Part shown: one piece after another, positions 34,935 to 46,464 of the stretch
Numbering within the stretch: position 1 is the stretch's first letter
Layout of the letters: the number at the start of each line of letters is the position of its first letter
Assembly: GCF_003610295.1 (NCBI RefSeq)
Contig: NZ_RAPV01000002.1
Span: 372,001-436,000, forward strand
Origin: Paraburkholderia sp. BL23I1N1
GTDB lineage: Bacteria > Pseudomonadota > Gammaproteobacteria > Burkholderiales > Burkholderiaceae
Direction of reading: 5' to 3'
Length of the DNA stretch: 64,000 bases
The notes under the pieces: model-generated
Told to the model about the DNA's origin: nothing
Database searches by the model: none
The model's input: only the letters and a program-made list of their open reading frames with translations
Translations under genes and position numbers: made by a program

Positions 34935-36329
34935 CTACTTGCCGATACAAAACCGGCTGAAAATAACGCCGAGCAGGTCGTCCGAACTAAATTCACCGGT
35001 GATCGAATTCAGTTGGTCCTGCGCGAGACGCAGCTCCTCGGCGAACAAATCCAGTGCTTGAGCGTTCTGATCGGCGTGCGCCGCTGCCGTCGCAAGATGT
35101 TCTTCAGCCGCACGCAGCGCAATCAGATGCCGCTCGCGCGCGAGGTAGACACTCTCCGCGCCAGCCTGCCAGCCGGCGATGCGCAGCAATTCCTCACGCA
35201 GTAACGCCACGCCGTCGCCTTGTTTCGCCGACAGCCGCACTTCGCTGAGATCCTGATCGGCGTCCAGCGGTGTCACGGTCGGCGCGAGTCCGGTCAGATC
35301 GGTCTTGTTCAGCACGCGCACCACCGGCACGCCGCCTGGGAAACGACCAGCAATCGTTCCGTCTTCAACGGTCATGCCGGTTCGCGCATCGAGCAGATGC
35401 AACACGACGTCCGCGCGTTCGATCTCGCTCCACGTGCGCGCAATGCCGATCTTCTCCACCTCGTCTTCAGTATCGCGCAGGCCGGCCGTGTCGATCACGT
35501 GCAGCGGAATGCCTTCGATCTGGATCGTCTGCGCGACCTTGTCGCGCGTCGTGCCGGCAATCGGCGTGACGATGGCCAACTCCGCGCCGGCCAGCGCGTT
35601 CAGCAGCGACGACTTGCCGACGTTCGGCTGTCCCGCCAGGACGACCGACAAACCCTCGCGCAGCAACGCGCCCTGGCGTGCTTCGCTCAGCACATGCGCA
35701 AGGCGCTCGCGAATTCGCGTGAGCTTGCCGCGGGCGTCGGCGGCTTCGAGAAAGTCGATTTCTTCTTCCGGGAAATCGAGCGTCGCTTCGACCAGCATCC
35801 GCAGCGTGATGACCTCTTCGACCAGCGCGTGGATGTCGCGCGAAAACGCGCCGTCGAGCGAGCGGCCTGCCGAACGTGCGGCGGCCTCGGTGCTGGCCTC
35901 GATCAGATCGGCGACGGCTTCCGCTTGCGCCAGATCCAGCTTGTCGTTGAGAAACGCGCGGCGCGTGAACTCGCCCGGCTCGGCCAGACGCAGGCCAAAC
36001 GCACGGCCGGCCTCGATGCAGCGCTGCAGCACCAGTTGCAGCACGACCGGACCGCCGTGGCCTTGCAACTCGAGCACATGTTCGCCGGTGTAGGAGTGCG
36101 GCGCGGGAAAGTACAGCGCGATGCCGCGATCGAGCGCGTTGCCGGCGTCGTCGAGGAAAGGCACATAGCTCGCATGCCGTGGCGCGAGCGCCTGGCCGGT
36201 GAGCGCTTGCATCAGCGGCTCAGCGGCGGCTGCCCCGGCACGGCCGCACGAAATCCGCACGACCCCGATTCCGCCCCGGCCGGGTGCGGTGGCAATGGCG
36301 ACGATCGGATCGGAATCGGTGGCGAGCAT
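34935..36329 (-). CDS. mnmE: tRNA modification GTPase MnmE (TrmE)
   Basis: A 464-residue GTPase that, with MnmG, makes the 5-carboxymethylaminomethyl group on wobble uridine of several tRNAs. The N-terminal folate-binding domain has [24 protein letters not shown] sequence and ELQGHGG. The inserted G domain has G1 GQPNVGKSS at 233-241, G3 DTAGLRD and G4 NKTD. The C-terminus ends FCIGK with the catalytic cysteine. mnmG is not in the window. Its 3' end is a known insertion site for SGI1-type islands, which fits the integrase next to it. Confidence 0.95.
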   Translation of the reverse strand: MLATDSDPIVAIATAPGRGGIGVVRISCGRAGAAAAEPLMQALTGQALAPRHASYVPFLDDAGNALDRGIALYFPAPHSYTGEHVLELQGHGGPVVLQLVLQRCIEAGRAFGLRLAEPGEFTRRAFLNDKLDLAQAEAVADLIEASTEAAARSAGRSLDGAFSRDIHALVEEVITLRMLVEATLDFPEEEIDFLEAADARGKLTRIRERLAHVLSEARQGALLREGLSVVLAGQPNVGKSSLLNALAGAELAIVTPIAGTTRDKVAQTIQIEGIPLHVIDTAGLRDTEDEVEKIGIARTWSEIERADVVLHLLDARTGMTVEDGTIAGRFPGGVPVVRVLNKTDLTGLAPTVTPLDADQDLSEVRLSAKQGDGVALLREELLRIAGWQAGAESVYLARERHLIALRAAEEHLATAAAHADQNAQALDLFAEELRLAQDQLNSITGEFSSDDLLGVIFSRFCIGK

Positions 36330-36441
36330 GGGGACGAGGCTATCAGAAGGGATTGAATGCGCATGAGCGGGCGCCGGGCATTGTAACGCGGGCCTCCTCG
36401 GACCCTTGACCAGGGCAGGGCTCCTAATGCGGCCCGAATTT

Positions 36442-36485
36442 CATAAGATAAATGAAGATTTATCTTATGCAAGCTAAGATAGCTT
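36442..36485. promoter_or_regulatory. two palindromes before the small regulator, candidate operators
   Basis: A perfect 12-base inverted repeat (36442-36453 with 36458-36469, 4-base spacer) is followed by AAGCTA-AGA-TAGCTT (36471-36485). Both lie in an AT-rich gap (36420-36660) unlike its surroundings. They could bind the HTH protein encoded at 36676 or affect mnmE. Confidence 0.45.
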
Positions 36486-36675
36486 AAGACACATTTGCGA
36501 TGGATGGACGCATCAGAATGCCTAAAACGCACACGGCACAAGGAAAGACGGTATTCGGCGAAATCGTGAAATACGTTATTAGGTGGCGATTTCAGGCTAA
36601 AAATAGCCTATTTGAGCTATAAAATAGCGTAATTGGTTGTCCACTGATTATGCGCCGAATTGCACAATCGGGCCC

Positions 36676-37140
36676 ATGCCGACCTCCAAAGAAAAAGCAG
36701 CTTTCGCCAAACGGCTGAAAGACTCACTCCCCAAAGATATTAAGGGTGGGACCGATTTGGCCAGGGAATTCAATCTGCTCTATAGCGGTGGCCCGGCCGT
36801 CTCGCCACAAACCGCGCACAAATGGCTCGCGGGTACGACGCTTCCAAAGCGCGATAAGTTGCAGGTTTTAGCTGCATGGCTGCAAAAAGACGTGCACTGG
36901 CTGCATTACGGGCCCGCGCCATCCGGCAAGACGAAGCCGCTTGCTCGTGGCGAGAAATATCCACTGACGCCGGAAACGATCGAACTGGTTACGCAAATGG
37001 CTAACCGGTTCGCCGGGTTGTCGCCGCGCCAGCGCAATCTGGTGGAAGAGCTGATCACGGAATTCGACGGCGGCACGCAACAGGAAGCCGGCGCCGCGTC
37101 TGAAGACGCATCGAAAGATAAGGGCGCGCCGGCCGAGTGA
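36676..37140 (+). CDS. small HTH-type DNA-binding protein
   Basis: A 154-residue protein. Residues about 1-75 look like an XRE/Cro-type helix-turn-helix: SKEKAAFAKRLKDSL, then VSPQTAHKWLAGTTLPKRDKLQVLAAWL with the recognition helix around SPQTAHKWL, and VHWLHYG. The middle (LTPETIELVTQMANRFAGLSPRQRNLVEELI) is helical. The tail is acidic and low-complexity. The start at 36676 is chosen because the N-terminal 13 codons of the longer frame are unlike the family; the ribosome site is weak in either case. It is divergent from mnmE and convergent with yidC. Its target is unknown; the palindromes at 36442-36485 are candidates. Confidence 0.65.
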   Translation: MPTSKEKAAFAKRLKDSLPKDIKGGTDLAREFNLLYSGGPAVSPQTAHKWLAGTTLPKRDKLQVLAAWLQKDVHWLHYGPAPSGKTKPLARGEKYPLTPETIELVTQMANRFAGLSPRQRNLVEELITEFDGGTQQEAGAASEDASKDKGAPAE

Positions 37141-37190
37141 TCTGCCCTGACAAAGGTGCCAGCCCGTTTCAGGCCGGGTCAGTCGCATAA

Positions 37191-37225
37191 AAAAAGCCGC
37201 CCGGTGCAAACCGGGCGGCTTTTTT
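37191..37225. terminator. bidirectional terminator between the HTH gene and yidC
   Basis: An 11-base perfect stem AGCCGCCCGGT/ACCGGGCGGCT (37195-37205 with 37210-37220), GCAA loop, A-run before and T-run after. Confidence 0.92.
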
Positions 37226-37287
37226 ACAGCCAGCTTCTGCCAGTTACCCAGCGGGCGCTACCACTGCCCGCCGCTGGCAAGACATCA

Positions 37288-38949
37288 TCAGGCTGGTTTC
37301 GTTTTCGACTGACCCATCATCCGTGTGATGTAGTACTGCTGGGCGATCGACAGCACGTTGTTCACCACGTAGTACAGCACCAGACCGGCCGGGAAGAAGA
37401 AGAACATGACCGAAAACGCGATCGGCATGAACATCATCATCTTGGCTTGAACTGGGTCCGGCGGCGTCGGGTTCAGCTTGGTCTGCAGGAACATCGAGAC
37501 GGCCATCAGCACCGGCAGGATGAAGAACGGATCCTGTTGCGACAGATCGTGAATCCAGAGAATCCACGGCGCGCCGCGCATTTCAACGGACGACAGCAAC
37601 ACCCAGTACAGCGAGATGAACACCGGAATCTGAATCACGACCGGCAGACAGCCGCCGAACGGATTGACCTTCTCGGTCTTGTACAACTCCATCAGCGCCG
37701 AGTTCATCTTCTGCGGATCGCCCTTGAAGCGTTCGCGCAGGGCTTGCATACGCGGCGTGATCGCCTTCATGCGCGCCATCGATTTGTAACTTGCTGCCGA
37801 CAGCGGGAAGAACACGGCCTTGATCAGCAGCGTGAGCAGCACGATCGACCAGCCCCAGTTGCCGACATAGCTGTGGATCTTCTCGAGCAGCCAGAACAGC
37901 GGCTTCGCGATGATCGTGACCCAGCCATAGTCCTTCACCAGCTCCAGACCCGGGGCGATGCCTTCGAGCATGCGCTCTTCTTCCGGACCGGCGAACAGGC
38001 GCGCGGACACGTCAGCCGATTGGCCCGGGGCGATGGTTGCCACCGGTTGCTTCACGCCGACGCGATACAGCGTCGGATCGATCTTCTCGACATAAATGTC
38101 GCGCTTCGCACCTTGCTGCGGAATCCACGCCGACGCGAAGTAGTGCTGCACCATCGCGATCCAGCCGTTGTCGGCTGAATTGACGAAGTCTTCCTTGTTC
38201 TTGTCGATGTCGCTGAACGTCATCTTCTGGAAGTGGTGCTGGTCGGTGTAGACAGCTGGCCCGATGAACGTGTGCGAGAAGCGCGGCGTTTCCACCGGTG
38301 TGTCGTCGCGCACCAGTTCCATATAGACCGACGGCGTGACCGGTGCGGTCCCGACGTTCTCGATCTTCGTGTCGACGCCGATCACATAGCTGCCGCGCGT
38401 GAACGTGTAGGTCTTGATGACCTTCACGCCACCCTTGACCGGCGACTCGAGGCTGAGCTGGAACGACTTGGCGTCGCCCGTCAGATCGTGCGGCTGATTC
38501 GGCACCGGTGTGAAGATGTCGGTATGGTTCGGGAAATCGCCGCCGAGCAGACCCGTGCGCGCCAGATACGTGTGGTTCGCGGTGCGGTCGAACAGGGTGA
38601 TAACCAGATCGGGCGTCTTGCCGTCGCCTTGCTTGACGAGCGACAGCTTCGACAGTGTGCCGCCGCGGGTGTCGATCTCGCCGTTATAGACGTCGGTGCT
38701 GAAGCTGATCAGCTGGCCTTGGGCCGCGGCGGCCGGCGCATTGCCCGGCGCTGCTGCGTTGGTGGCCGGCAGATCGGCCGATTGGGTTCCCGGCGTCGTG
38801 GTTCCCGGTGCGGCGCTACCGACGGTCTTGGTCGGGTTGGCGCTCGGGAAGAACATCGACGGGCGTCCGTGGTCGCGTTGCCAGTTGTCGAACAGCATGA
38901 CCGCTGACATGAAAAAGATGACCCATAGGACGGTGCGTTTGATATCCAT
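37288..38949 (-). CDS. yidC: YidC membrane protein insertase
   Basis: A 553-residue inner-membrane insertase. It has an N-terminal signal-anchor ([17 protein letters not shown]), a large periplasmic beta domain at about 75-345, then the conserved five-helix insertase core from about 355 to the end ([20 protein letters not shown], with the conserved positive residue, and [20 protein letters not shown]). The Ala/Thr/Pro-rich linker between 35 and 75 varies in the family. It works with Sec and alone to insert small membrane proteins. It sits downstream of rpmH-rnpA-yidD in the usual order and orientation. Confidence 0.96.
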   Translation of the reverse strand: MDIKRTVLWVIFFMSAVMLFDNWQRDHGRPSMFFPSANPTKTVGSAAPGTTTPGTQSADLPATNAAAPGNAPAAAAQGQLISFSTDVYNGEIDTRGGTLSKLSLVKQGDGKTPDLVITLFDRTANHTYLARTGLLGGDFPNHTDIFTPVPNQPHDLTGDAKSFQLSLESPVKGGVKVIKTYTFTRGSYVIGVDTKIENVGTAPVTPSVYMELVRDDTPVETPRFSHTFIGPAVYTDQHHFQKMTFSDIDKNKEDFVNSADNGWIAMVQHYFASAWIPQQGAKRDIYVEKIDPTLYRVGVKQPVATIAPGQSADVSARLFAGPEEERMLEGIAPGLELVKDYGWVTIIAKPLFWLLEKIHSYVGNWGWSIVLLTLLIKAVFFPLSAASYKSMARMKAITPRMQALRERFKGDPQKMNSALMELYKTEKVNPFGGCLPVVIQIPVFISLYWVLLSSVEMRGAPWILWIHDLSQQDPFFILPVLMAVSMFLQTKLNPTPPDPVQAKMMMFMPIAFSVMFFFFPAGLVLYYVVNNVLSIAQQYYITRMMGQSKTKPA

Positions 38950-38979
38950 GCGTTGTCTCAGTGTCGATGGAACGGCGCG

Positions 38980-39210
38980 TCAGCGCTTTTCAGAAATGGG
39001 AGGCGGGACGAGATCGATGCCGCCCGCGGAAAACGGGTGGCAGCGGCAAATACGCCTGGCGGCGAGATAAGTCCCGCGCGCGGCGCCATGATACTGGATT
39101 GCTTCGCGCGCGTAATCAGAGCAGGAAGGGTAAAAACGGCACCGGTTGCCGAGCATTGGGCTCACGGCAACCTTGTAGAAACGCAGTAAAGCGATGAGTA
39201 CCGTTTGCAT
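38980..39210 (-). CDS. yidD: YidD membrane protein insertion efficiency factor
   Basis: A 76-residue membrane-associated protein of the YidD family, with the signature [28 protein letters not shown] and the second cysteine pair [10 protein letters not shown]. It helps YidC-dependent insertion. It lies between rnpA and yidC, 30 bases before yidC. Confidence 0.95.
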   Translation of the reverse strand: MQTVLIALLRFYKVAVSPMLGNRCRFYPSCSDYAREAIQYHGAARGTYLAARRICRCHPFSAGGIDLVPPPISEKR

Positions 39211-39321
39211 GACTGGTGCGGCCGGACGCGCCGCGCAACGTGGAGTACCGGGTGAGGCCCGCGCAGCGGGGCTGCCGATGCTTTGGCTACCTGTGCTGCA
39301 AACCGGACGGTCACTTGAGCA

Positions 39322-39819
39322 TCAATCCGTCTTGGGCGCTTCCGCGGGCGGCGCCTCGCGACGGACAATTTCGCGCGCTGCCTTGTCGAGCAGCGCCTCT
39401 ATCTCGCTGCGGCACAGCGCCCTCAACGGGGGCGACGAGGCGCTCGGCAAAGCTTTCTTGTCGAAGCGCGTGTGCAGACGCAACAGCACATCCCAACCGC
39501 CGAATTCCGCGCGACGCAGCCGGAAGGCTTCACGCGCGATTCGACGTACCAGATTACGCGTGGCCGCGCGCGGCGCATACTTCTTGCCGATCACGAGGCC
39601 TAAGCGTGCGTCGTTGCCGGTGGGCCGGCCGTACACCACGAAGTGCGCGGTGCGGCGCCACGGGCGCAAACGAAAAACGGATGAAAATTCATCCGTTTTC
39701 AGTAGCCTTGCGGCTTTGGGGAAGGCGGCTTGCGCTCGCAACGGAACCGAGCCCAGTTGCGGCGCCCCAGCCGTTCCCGCTTCACCGCGGGCGTCGCTTG
39801 CCACAGACAGAGCGCGCAA
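39322..39819 (-). CDS. rnpA: ribonuclease P protein component
   Basis: A 165-residue basic protein that binds the RNase P RNA and matures the 5' ends of tRNA. The core [19 protein letters not shown] and the RNR motif [15 protein letters not shown] are conserved. TTG at 39819, 14 bases after the rpmH stop, is used as start, with GAGCGGA upstream; a later GTG at 39804 is possible. The Ala/Gly-rich N-terminal 30 residues and a 35-residue charged C-terminal tail are longer than in E. coli. It is translated from the rpmH message. Confidence 0.9.
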   Translation of the reverse strand: MRALSVASDARGEAGTAGAPQLGSVPLRAQAAFPKAARLLKTDEFSSVFRLRPWRRTAHFVVYGRPTGNDARLGLVIGKKYAPRAATRNLVRRIAREAFRLRRAEFGGWDVLLRLHTRFDKKALPSASSPPLRALCRSEIEALLDKAAREIVRREAPPAEAPKTD

Positions 39820-39833
39820 TCCGCTCGCCAGCC

Positions 39834-39968
39834 TTAGATGGCGAGGCGCTTGCGGCCCTTCGCGCGACGTGCGTTGATGACCTTGCGGCCACCTGCGGTC
39901 TTCATGCGAACGCGGAAGCCGTGGGTGCGCTTGCGACGGGTAACGGAAGGTTGGTAAGTACGTTTCAT
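39834..39968 (-). CDS. rpmH: 50S ribosomal protein L34
   Basis: A 44-residue protein, [20 protein letters not shown] at the start and [14 protein letters not shown] at the end, the standard length and sequence of L34. It is first in the rpmH-rnpA-yidD-yidC unit and faces away from dnaA. Confidence 0.97.
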
Positions 39969-40059
39969 GTTGCTCTCACTTGATCGAAAAATAACCGCGC
40001 GATCATCGCTGAAAGCGCAATGGCCGGAGGTTTACTGAACTGGTTTTCGCGGAACCCGC

Positions 40060-40089
40060 TATTTAAACCGGTTTTTCGTTGACCGTCAA
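40060..40089 (-). promoter_or_regulatory. promoter for rpmH-rnpA
   Basis: Minus strand: TTGACG (40084-40089), 18 bases, TAAATA (40060-40065). It lies 92 bases before the rpmH start. Confidence 0.55.
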
Positions 40090-40144
40090 TAGTTTAGCCT
40101 GGTTCGGCCTGACCCCACGAAGAGTTCACCGGATGATCCGTCCC

Positions 40145-40153
40145 TGTGGATAA
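40145..40153 (-). promoter_or_regulatory. DnaA box upstream of dnaA
   Basis: A perfect TTATCCACA on the minus strand. It is the only full-consensus box I find between rpmH and dnaN. TAGAAT at 40179-40184 may be the -10 of dnaA, so the box could serve autoregulation. Confidence 0.7.
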
Positions 40154-40362
40154 CTCCCTTTCGCCGACGTTTTGGCGTTAGAATCTCGCCTTACTTCCCA
40201 AAAATCCTGCACGCCGCTCCGGCTCGCTTGCCCCGCAAACCCTTGTGGCACAAGCGCCTGGAGCCATTGCGCCTGGTTCGGCCTGGCTGCTCAGGGCCTT
40301 GTTGCGCATGCGCGACAGGGGCAGCGGCGAACCGCCGTGCATATCATAACGACAGCAACTCG

Positions 40363-41994
40363 ATGAACGATTTCTGGCAACACTGTTCCGCATTGCTGGA
40401 GCGCGAGCTGACGCCCCAGCAGTACGTGACGTGGATCAAACCGTTGGCCCCGGTCGCCTTCGACGCCGCTGCGAACACGCTTAGCATCGCTGCGCCGAAC
40501 CGCTTCAAGCTCGACTGGGTCAAGAGCCAGTTCTCCGGCCGCATCGCGGACATGGCCCGCGATTTCTGGCACGCCCCGGTCGACGTGCAATTTGTGTTGG
40601 ACCCGAAAGCCGGCATGCGCGCCCCCGCGGCAGCGTCGTCGGCGCCGTCGCGTCCGTCTTCTTCAGGCTCGATGGGTGGTGGCCATTCGTCCGGTGCAAA
40701 CGGCGGCGGTGCCGCAGTGGATGCGGCCGTCGGCGCCGTGCAATCGGCACATGCGGCGCGCGCCAACGGCGCGAACAGCGCCATGGCGAACCTCAACGCG
40801 AATGCACGCGCTGCGGCCGACCTCAACTCGAACGCCCGCGCGGCGGCTGAAGATGCCGCCGACCTCGATCTGCCCAGCCTCGACGCGAACGAAGCCGCGG
40901 CTGCTCGCCGTACATGGCGTCCGGGCCAAAGCGCGAGCTCGAACGGCAACGGCGATAACGACTCCATGTACGAGCGTTCGAAGCTCAACCCCGTGCTGAC
41001 CTTCGACAACTTCGTGACCGGTAAGGCCAACCAGTTGGCGCGCGCCGCGGCGATTCAGGTCGCGGACAACCCCGGCATCTCGTACAACCCGCTGTTTCTA
41101 TATGGCGGCGTGGGTCTCGGCAAGACCCACCTGATTCACGCGATCGGCAACCAGCTTCTCATGGACAAGGCCGGCGCGCGGATTCGCTACATCCACGCGG
41201 AACAGTATGTGTCCGACGTGGTGAAGGCCTACCAGCGCAAGGCGTTCGACGACTTCAAGCGCTACTATCACTCGCTCGACCTGCTGCTGATCGACGATAT
41301 TCAGTTCTTCTCCGGCAAGTCCCGCACGCAAGAGGAATTCTTCTACGCGTTCGAGGCGCTGGTCGCGAATAAGGCGCAGGTGATCATCACAAGCGACACG
41401 TATCCGAAGGAAATCTCCGGCATCGACGACCGCCTGATCTCGCGCTTCGACTCCGGTCTGACGGTGGCGATCGAGCCGCCCGAGCTGGAAATGCGCGTCG
41501 CGATTCTGATGCGCAAGGCGCAATCCGAGTTCGTGAGCCTGAATGAAGACGTCGCGTTCTTCGTCGCCAAGCATCTGCGCTCGAACGTGCGTGAACTGGA
41601 AGGCGCGCTGCGCAAGATCCTCGCGTATTCGAAGTTCCACGGCCGCGAAATCACGATTGAAGTGACAAAAGAAGCGCTGAAAGACCTGCTGACGGTACAG
41701 AACCGACAGATTTCGGTGGAAAACATCCAGAAGACCACTGCTGATTTCTACAGCATCAAGGTCGCGGATATGTATTCGAAGAAGCGTCCGGCGAACATTG
41801 CGCGGCCGCGGCAGATCGCGATGTATCTGGCGAAGGAGCTGACGCAGAAGAGTTTGCCGGAAATCGGCGAGCTGTTTGGCGGGCGCGACCACACCACCGT
41901 GCTGCACGCGGTACGCAAGATCGCCGCCGAGCGCGGCACGGACGCGCAGCTGAACCACGAATTGCACGTGCTGGAGCAAACGCTGAAAGGTTAA
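40363..41994 (+). CDS. dnaA: chromosomal replication initiator DnaA
   Basis: A 543-residue AAA+ protein that opens the origin. Domain I is about 1-80 ([20 protein letters not shown]). A long domain II linker at about 85-205 is Ala/Gly/Asn/Ser-rich, with the near-repeat [22 protein letters not shown]. The ATPase has Walker [10 protein letters not shown] at 248-256 and Walker [10 protein letters not shown] with D311-D312. Domain IV ends with the DnaA-box reader [14 protein letters not shown]. The start is the ATG at 40363; the upstream frame is not family-like. It is divergent from rpmH, followed by dnaN and gyrB. Confidence 0.97.
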   Translation: MNDFWQHCSALLERELTPQQYVTWIKPLAPVAFDAAANTLSIAAPNRFKLDWVKSQFSGRIADMARDFWHAPVDVQFVLDPKAGMRAPAAASSAPSRPSSSGSMGGGHSSGANGGGAAVDAAVGAVQSAHAARANGANSAMANLNANARAAADLNSNARAAAEDAADLDLPSLDANEAAAARRTWRPGQSASSNGNGDNDSMYERSKLNPVLTFDNFVTGKANQLARAAAIQVADNPGISYNPLFLYGGVGLGKTHLIHAIGNQLLMDKAGARIRYIHAEQYVSDVVKAYQRKAFDDFKRYYHSLDLLLIDDIQFFSGKSRTQEEFFYAFEALVANKAQVIITSDTYPKEISGIDDRLISRFDSGLTVAIEPPELEMRVAILMRKAQSEFVSLNEDVAFFVAKHLRSNVRELEGALRKILAYSKFHGREITIEVTKEALKDLLTVQNRQISVENIQKTTADFYSIKVADMYSKKRPANIARPRQIAMYLAKELTQKSLPEIGELFGGRDHTTVLHAVRKIAAERGTDAQLNHELHVLEQTLKG

Positions 41995-42213
41995 GCAGGT
42001 CGGATGGGAAATTCGACCTGTTTATTTCGGAACTCGCCCCCATTTTAGTGGAGCGGTTCCGTTTTCAGGCACAATACAGGTTTAACCGCCCGGCGGCCGC
42101 GGGCGGAATTCACGCCGTGACAGGCGCTGCGTGGCGCCGGCGGGGAGCCGCGGTTGCGCGCTGTAAGGCTGGCAAGTCAGGCGCGCAGGCCGTTATATCA
42201 ACGAAGGAACTCT

Positions 42214-43317
42214 ATGCAACTGGTCAAGACCGAACGCGATAACCTCCTCAGGCCGCTGCAAACCGTGAGCGGCATCGTCGAACGCCGCCATACGTTGCCG
42301 ATCCTCGCCAATTTGCTGATTACCAAGAACGGCCCTGACGTGTCGTTCCTGTCGACCGACCTCGAGTTGCAGATCACCACGCGTGCCGATTTTGGCGTGG
42401 GCGGCGATTCGGTCGCGACCACGGTGGCAGCAAGAAAGCTCCTCGACATTCTGCGCGCCATGCCCGACGGGCAGGTCACGCTCACGCTGAACGACAAGCG
42501 TTTGACCGTGCAATCCGGCAAGAGCCGCTTTGCGCTGCAAACGCTGGCGGCCGACGAGTTCCCGACCGTTGCTCAGGCTAAAGACTACGGCGCGAACCTG
42601 GTGGTTCCCCAGAAAACGTTCCGCCAGTTGCTCGGCATGGTCCATTTCTCGATGGCCCAGCAGGACATCCGCTACTACCTGAACGGCATGCTGCTGGTGG
42701 TGGACAGCGACCAGCTGATGGCGGTCGCAACAGACGGCCACCGTCTGGCGTTCTCGTCCATGAAGATTGAAGGCTCGTTCGCGCGTCAGGAAGTGATCAT
42801 TCCGCGCAAGACGATTCTGGAATTGCAGCGTTTGCTGGAAGACATCGACGACACGCTGAAGATCGACATCGCGCCCACGCAGGTGAAGTTCACCTTCGGC
42901 CAGGTCGAACTGGTGTCGAAGCTGGTCGAAGGCAAATTCCCCGACTTCCAGCGCGTGATTCCGAAGTCGCACAAGAATCAGTTCTTGATCGGCCGTGAAG
43001 AACTGCAGCGCTCGCTGCAACGTGCCGCGATTCTGACGTCGGACAAATTCAAGGGCGTGCGCTGCATTATCGAGCCGGGCCAGTTGAAGATCATGTCGAC
43101 CAACGCCGATCAGGAAGAGGCGCAGGAGGAACTGGAAATCGCGTACGACGGCGACAGCGTCGATATCGGGTTCAACGTCACGTATCTGCTCGACGTGCTC
43201 GCGAACCTGAAGGTCGACATGTTGCAAGTGAGCCTTGGCGACGCCAGCTCCAGCGCGTTGATCACGATTCCCGAGAACGACGAATTCAAATACGTCGTGA
43301 TGCCGATGCGCATCTAA
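42214..43317 (+). CDS. dnaN: DNA polymerase III sliding clamp (beta subunit)
   Basis: A 367-residue protein, three copies of the clamp fold, that rings DNA and holds polymerase III. MQLVKTERDNLLRPLQTVSG opens it and DEFKYVVMPMRI closes it with the usual C-terminal MPMR. GAAGGAAC before the ATG at 42214 fixes the start. The 219-base gap after dnaA is non-coding and holds no DnaA box I could find. Confidence 0.97.
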   Translation: MQLVKTERDNLLRPLQTVSGIVERRHTLPILANLLITKNGPDVSFLSTDLELQITTRADFGVGGDSVATTVAARKLLDILRAMPDGQVTLTLNDKRLTVQSGKSRFALQTLAADEFPTVAQAKDYGANLVVPQKTFRQLLGMVHFSMAQQDIRYYLNGMLLVVDSDQLMAVATDGHRLAFSSMKIEGSFARQEVIIPRKTILELQRLLEDIDDTLKIDIAPTQVKFTFGQVELVSKLVEGKFPDFQRVIPKSHKNQFLIGREELQRSLQRAAILTSDKFKGVRCIIEPGQLKIMSTNADQEEAQEELEIAYDGDSVDIGFNVTYLLDVLANLKVDMLQVSLGDASSSALITIPENDEFKYVVMPMRI

Positions 43318-43341
43318 CGCGTCCAAAACCAAAGAACAACA

Positions 43342-43372
43342 CCAAGGGGCGCAGCGCCCCTTTGGCGTTTTT
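43342..43372 (+). terminator. terminator after dnaN
   Basis: AAGGGGC/GCCCCTT (43344-43350 with 43356-43362), a 5-base loop, then TGGCGTTTTT. It may separate dnaN from gyrB transcription. Confidence 0.7.
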
Positions 43373-43384
43373 ATGGTGTTTTGA

Positions 43385-45904
<2,520 letters not shown>

Positions 45905-45917
45905 GATAGCTGTCGGG

Positions 45918-45978
45918 TGCCACAGAAAGTGAAAACTGTGCCAGGTAAGTGAAAATCTGCTGCCACAGATAGTGAAAA
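45918..45978. repeat. three spaced repeats resembling an IS21-family end
   Basis: TGCCACAGAAAGTGAAAA (45918-45935), TGCCAGGTAAGTGAAAA (45939-45955) and TGCCACAGATAGTGAAAA (45961-45978) recur every 21-22 bases. Multiple end repeats of this kind are typical of IS21-family elements. No istAB gene is present, so this is a solo end. Confidence 0.5.
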
Positions 45979-46077
45979 AATCGGGCAAGTTTTCGTGAGC
46001 CTTGGTACTCGCTGAGTGACACCGTGATCGAGTTAAGTGGCCGCACACGCGGACGTCAGTTATTGCGACTGGCAGAC

Positions 46078-46151
46078 GGGGCGAAACGTCAAGCAAGAGC
46101 GGGAATCTCTTAATCCGTAGCACGACTGTTCCAGTCATCCGCGCCCTACCA
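46078..46151 (+). pseudogene. degenerate tRNA-like sequence, closest to tRNA-Lys(CTT)
   Basis: GGGGCGA (46078-46084) can pair with GCGCCCT before an encoded ACCA (46148-46151). CTCTTAA at 46107-46113 looks like a Lys anticodon loop and TTCCAGTC like a T-loop. However, the D stem does not form, the anticodon stem has extra bases and the T stem pairs at only three of five positions. It is followed by a strong terminator. I take it as a decayed or mobile-element tRNA; chance similarity is possible. Confidence 0.3.
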
Positions 46152-46161
46152 AGAGGTTGAA

Positions 46162-46195
46162 AGGGTTACAAGCGATTCGCTTGTAACCCTTTTTT
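46162..46195 (+). terminator. strong rho-independent terminator
   Basis: AGGGTTACAAGCG/CGCTTGTAACCCT, a 13-base perfect stem with a 3-base loop and six Ts. It follows the tRNA-like sequence and gyrB. From here to 46464 I see no gene. Confidence 0.92.
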
Positions 46196-46464
46196 GTTTT
46201 GCGGACTCACCTTAACCACGATGCACCGGACTTGCTGAATGTTGGGTTTGAGTAGACTACATAGTAATACTAATGAGTTCCGTTGCACCATCTTCGAGTG
46301 CCGGCGGACGCCACGCGATTGCGGCAAACGTGCTCAATCGGCACTTTTTGGGCCGAGCGTTGGCTAACTCGGCGCGGGACGCTAGACCGAAGTTCCAGTA
46401 TTGGCCGGGCGAGTTTGCCCCCGTGCCACAGGCACCGGCATAAATTCGGGGATCCGGTTTCTGT

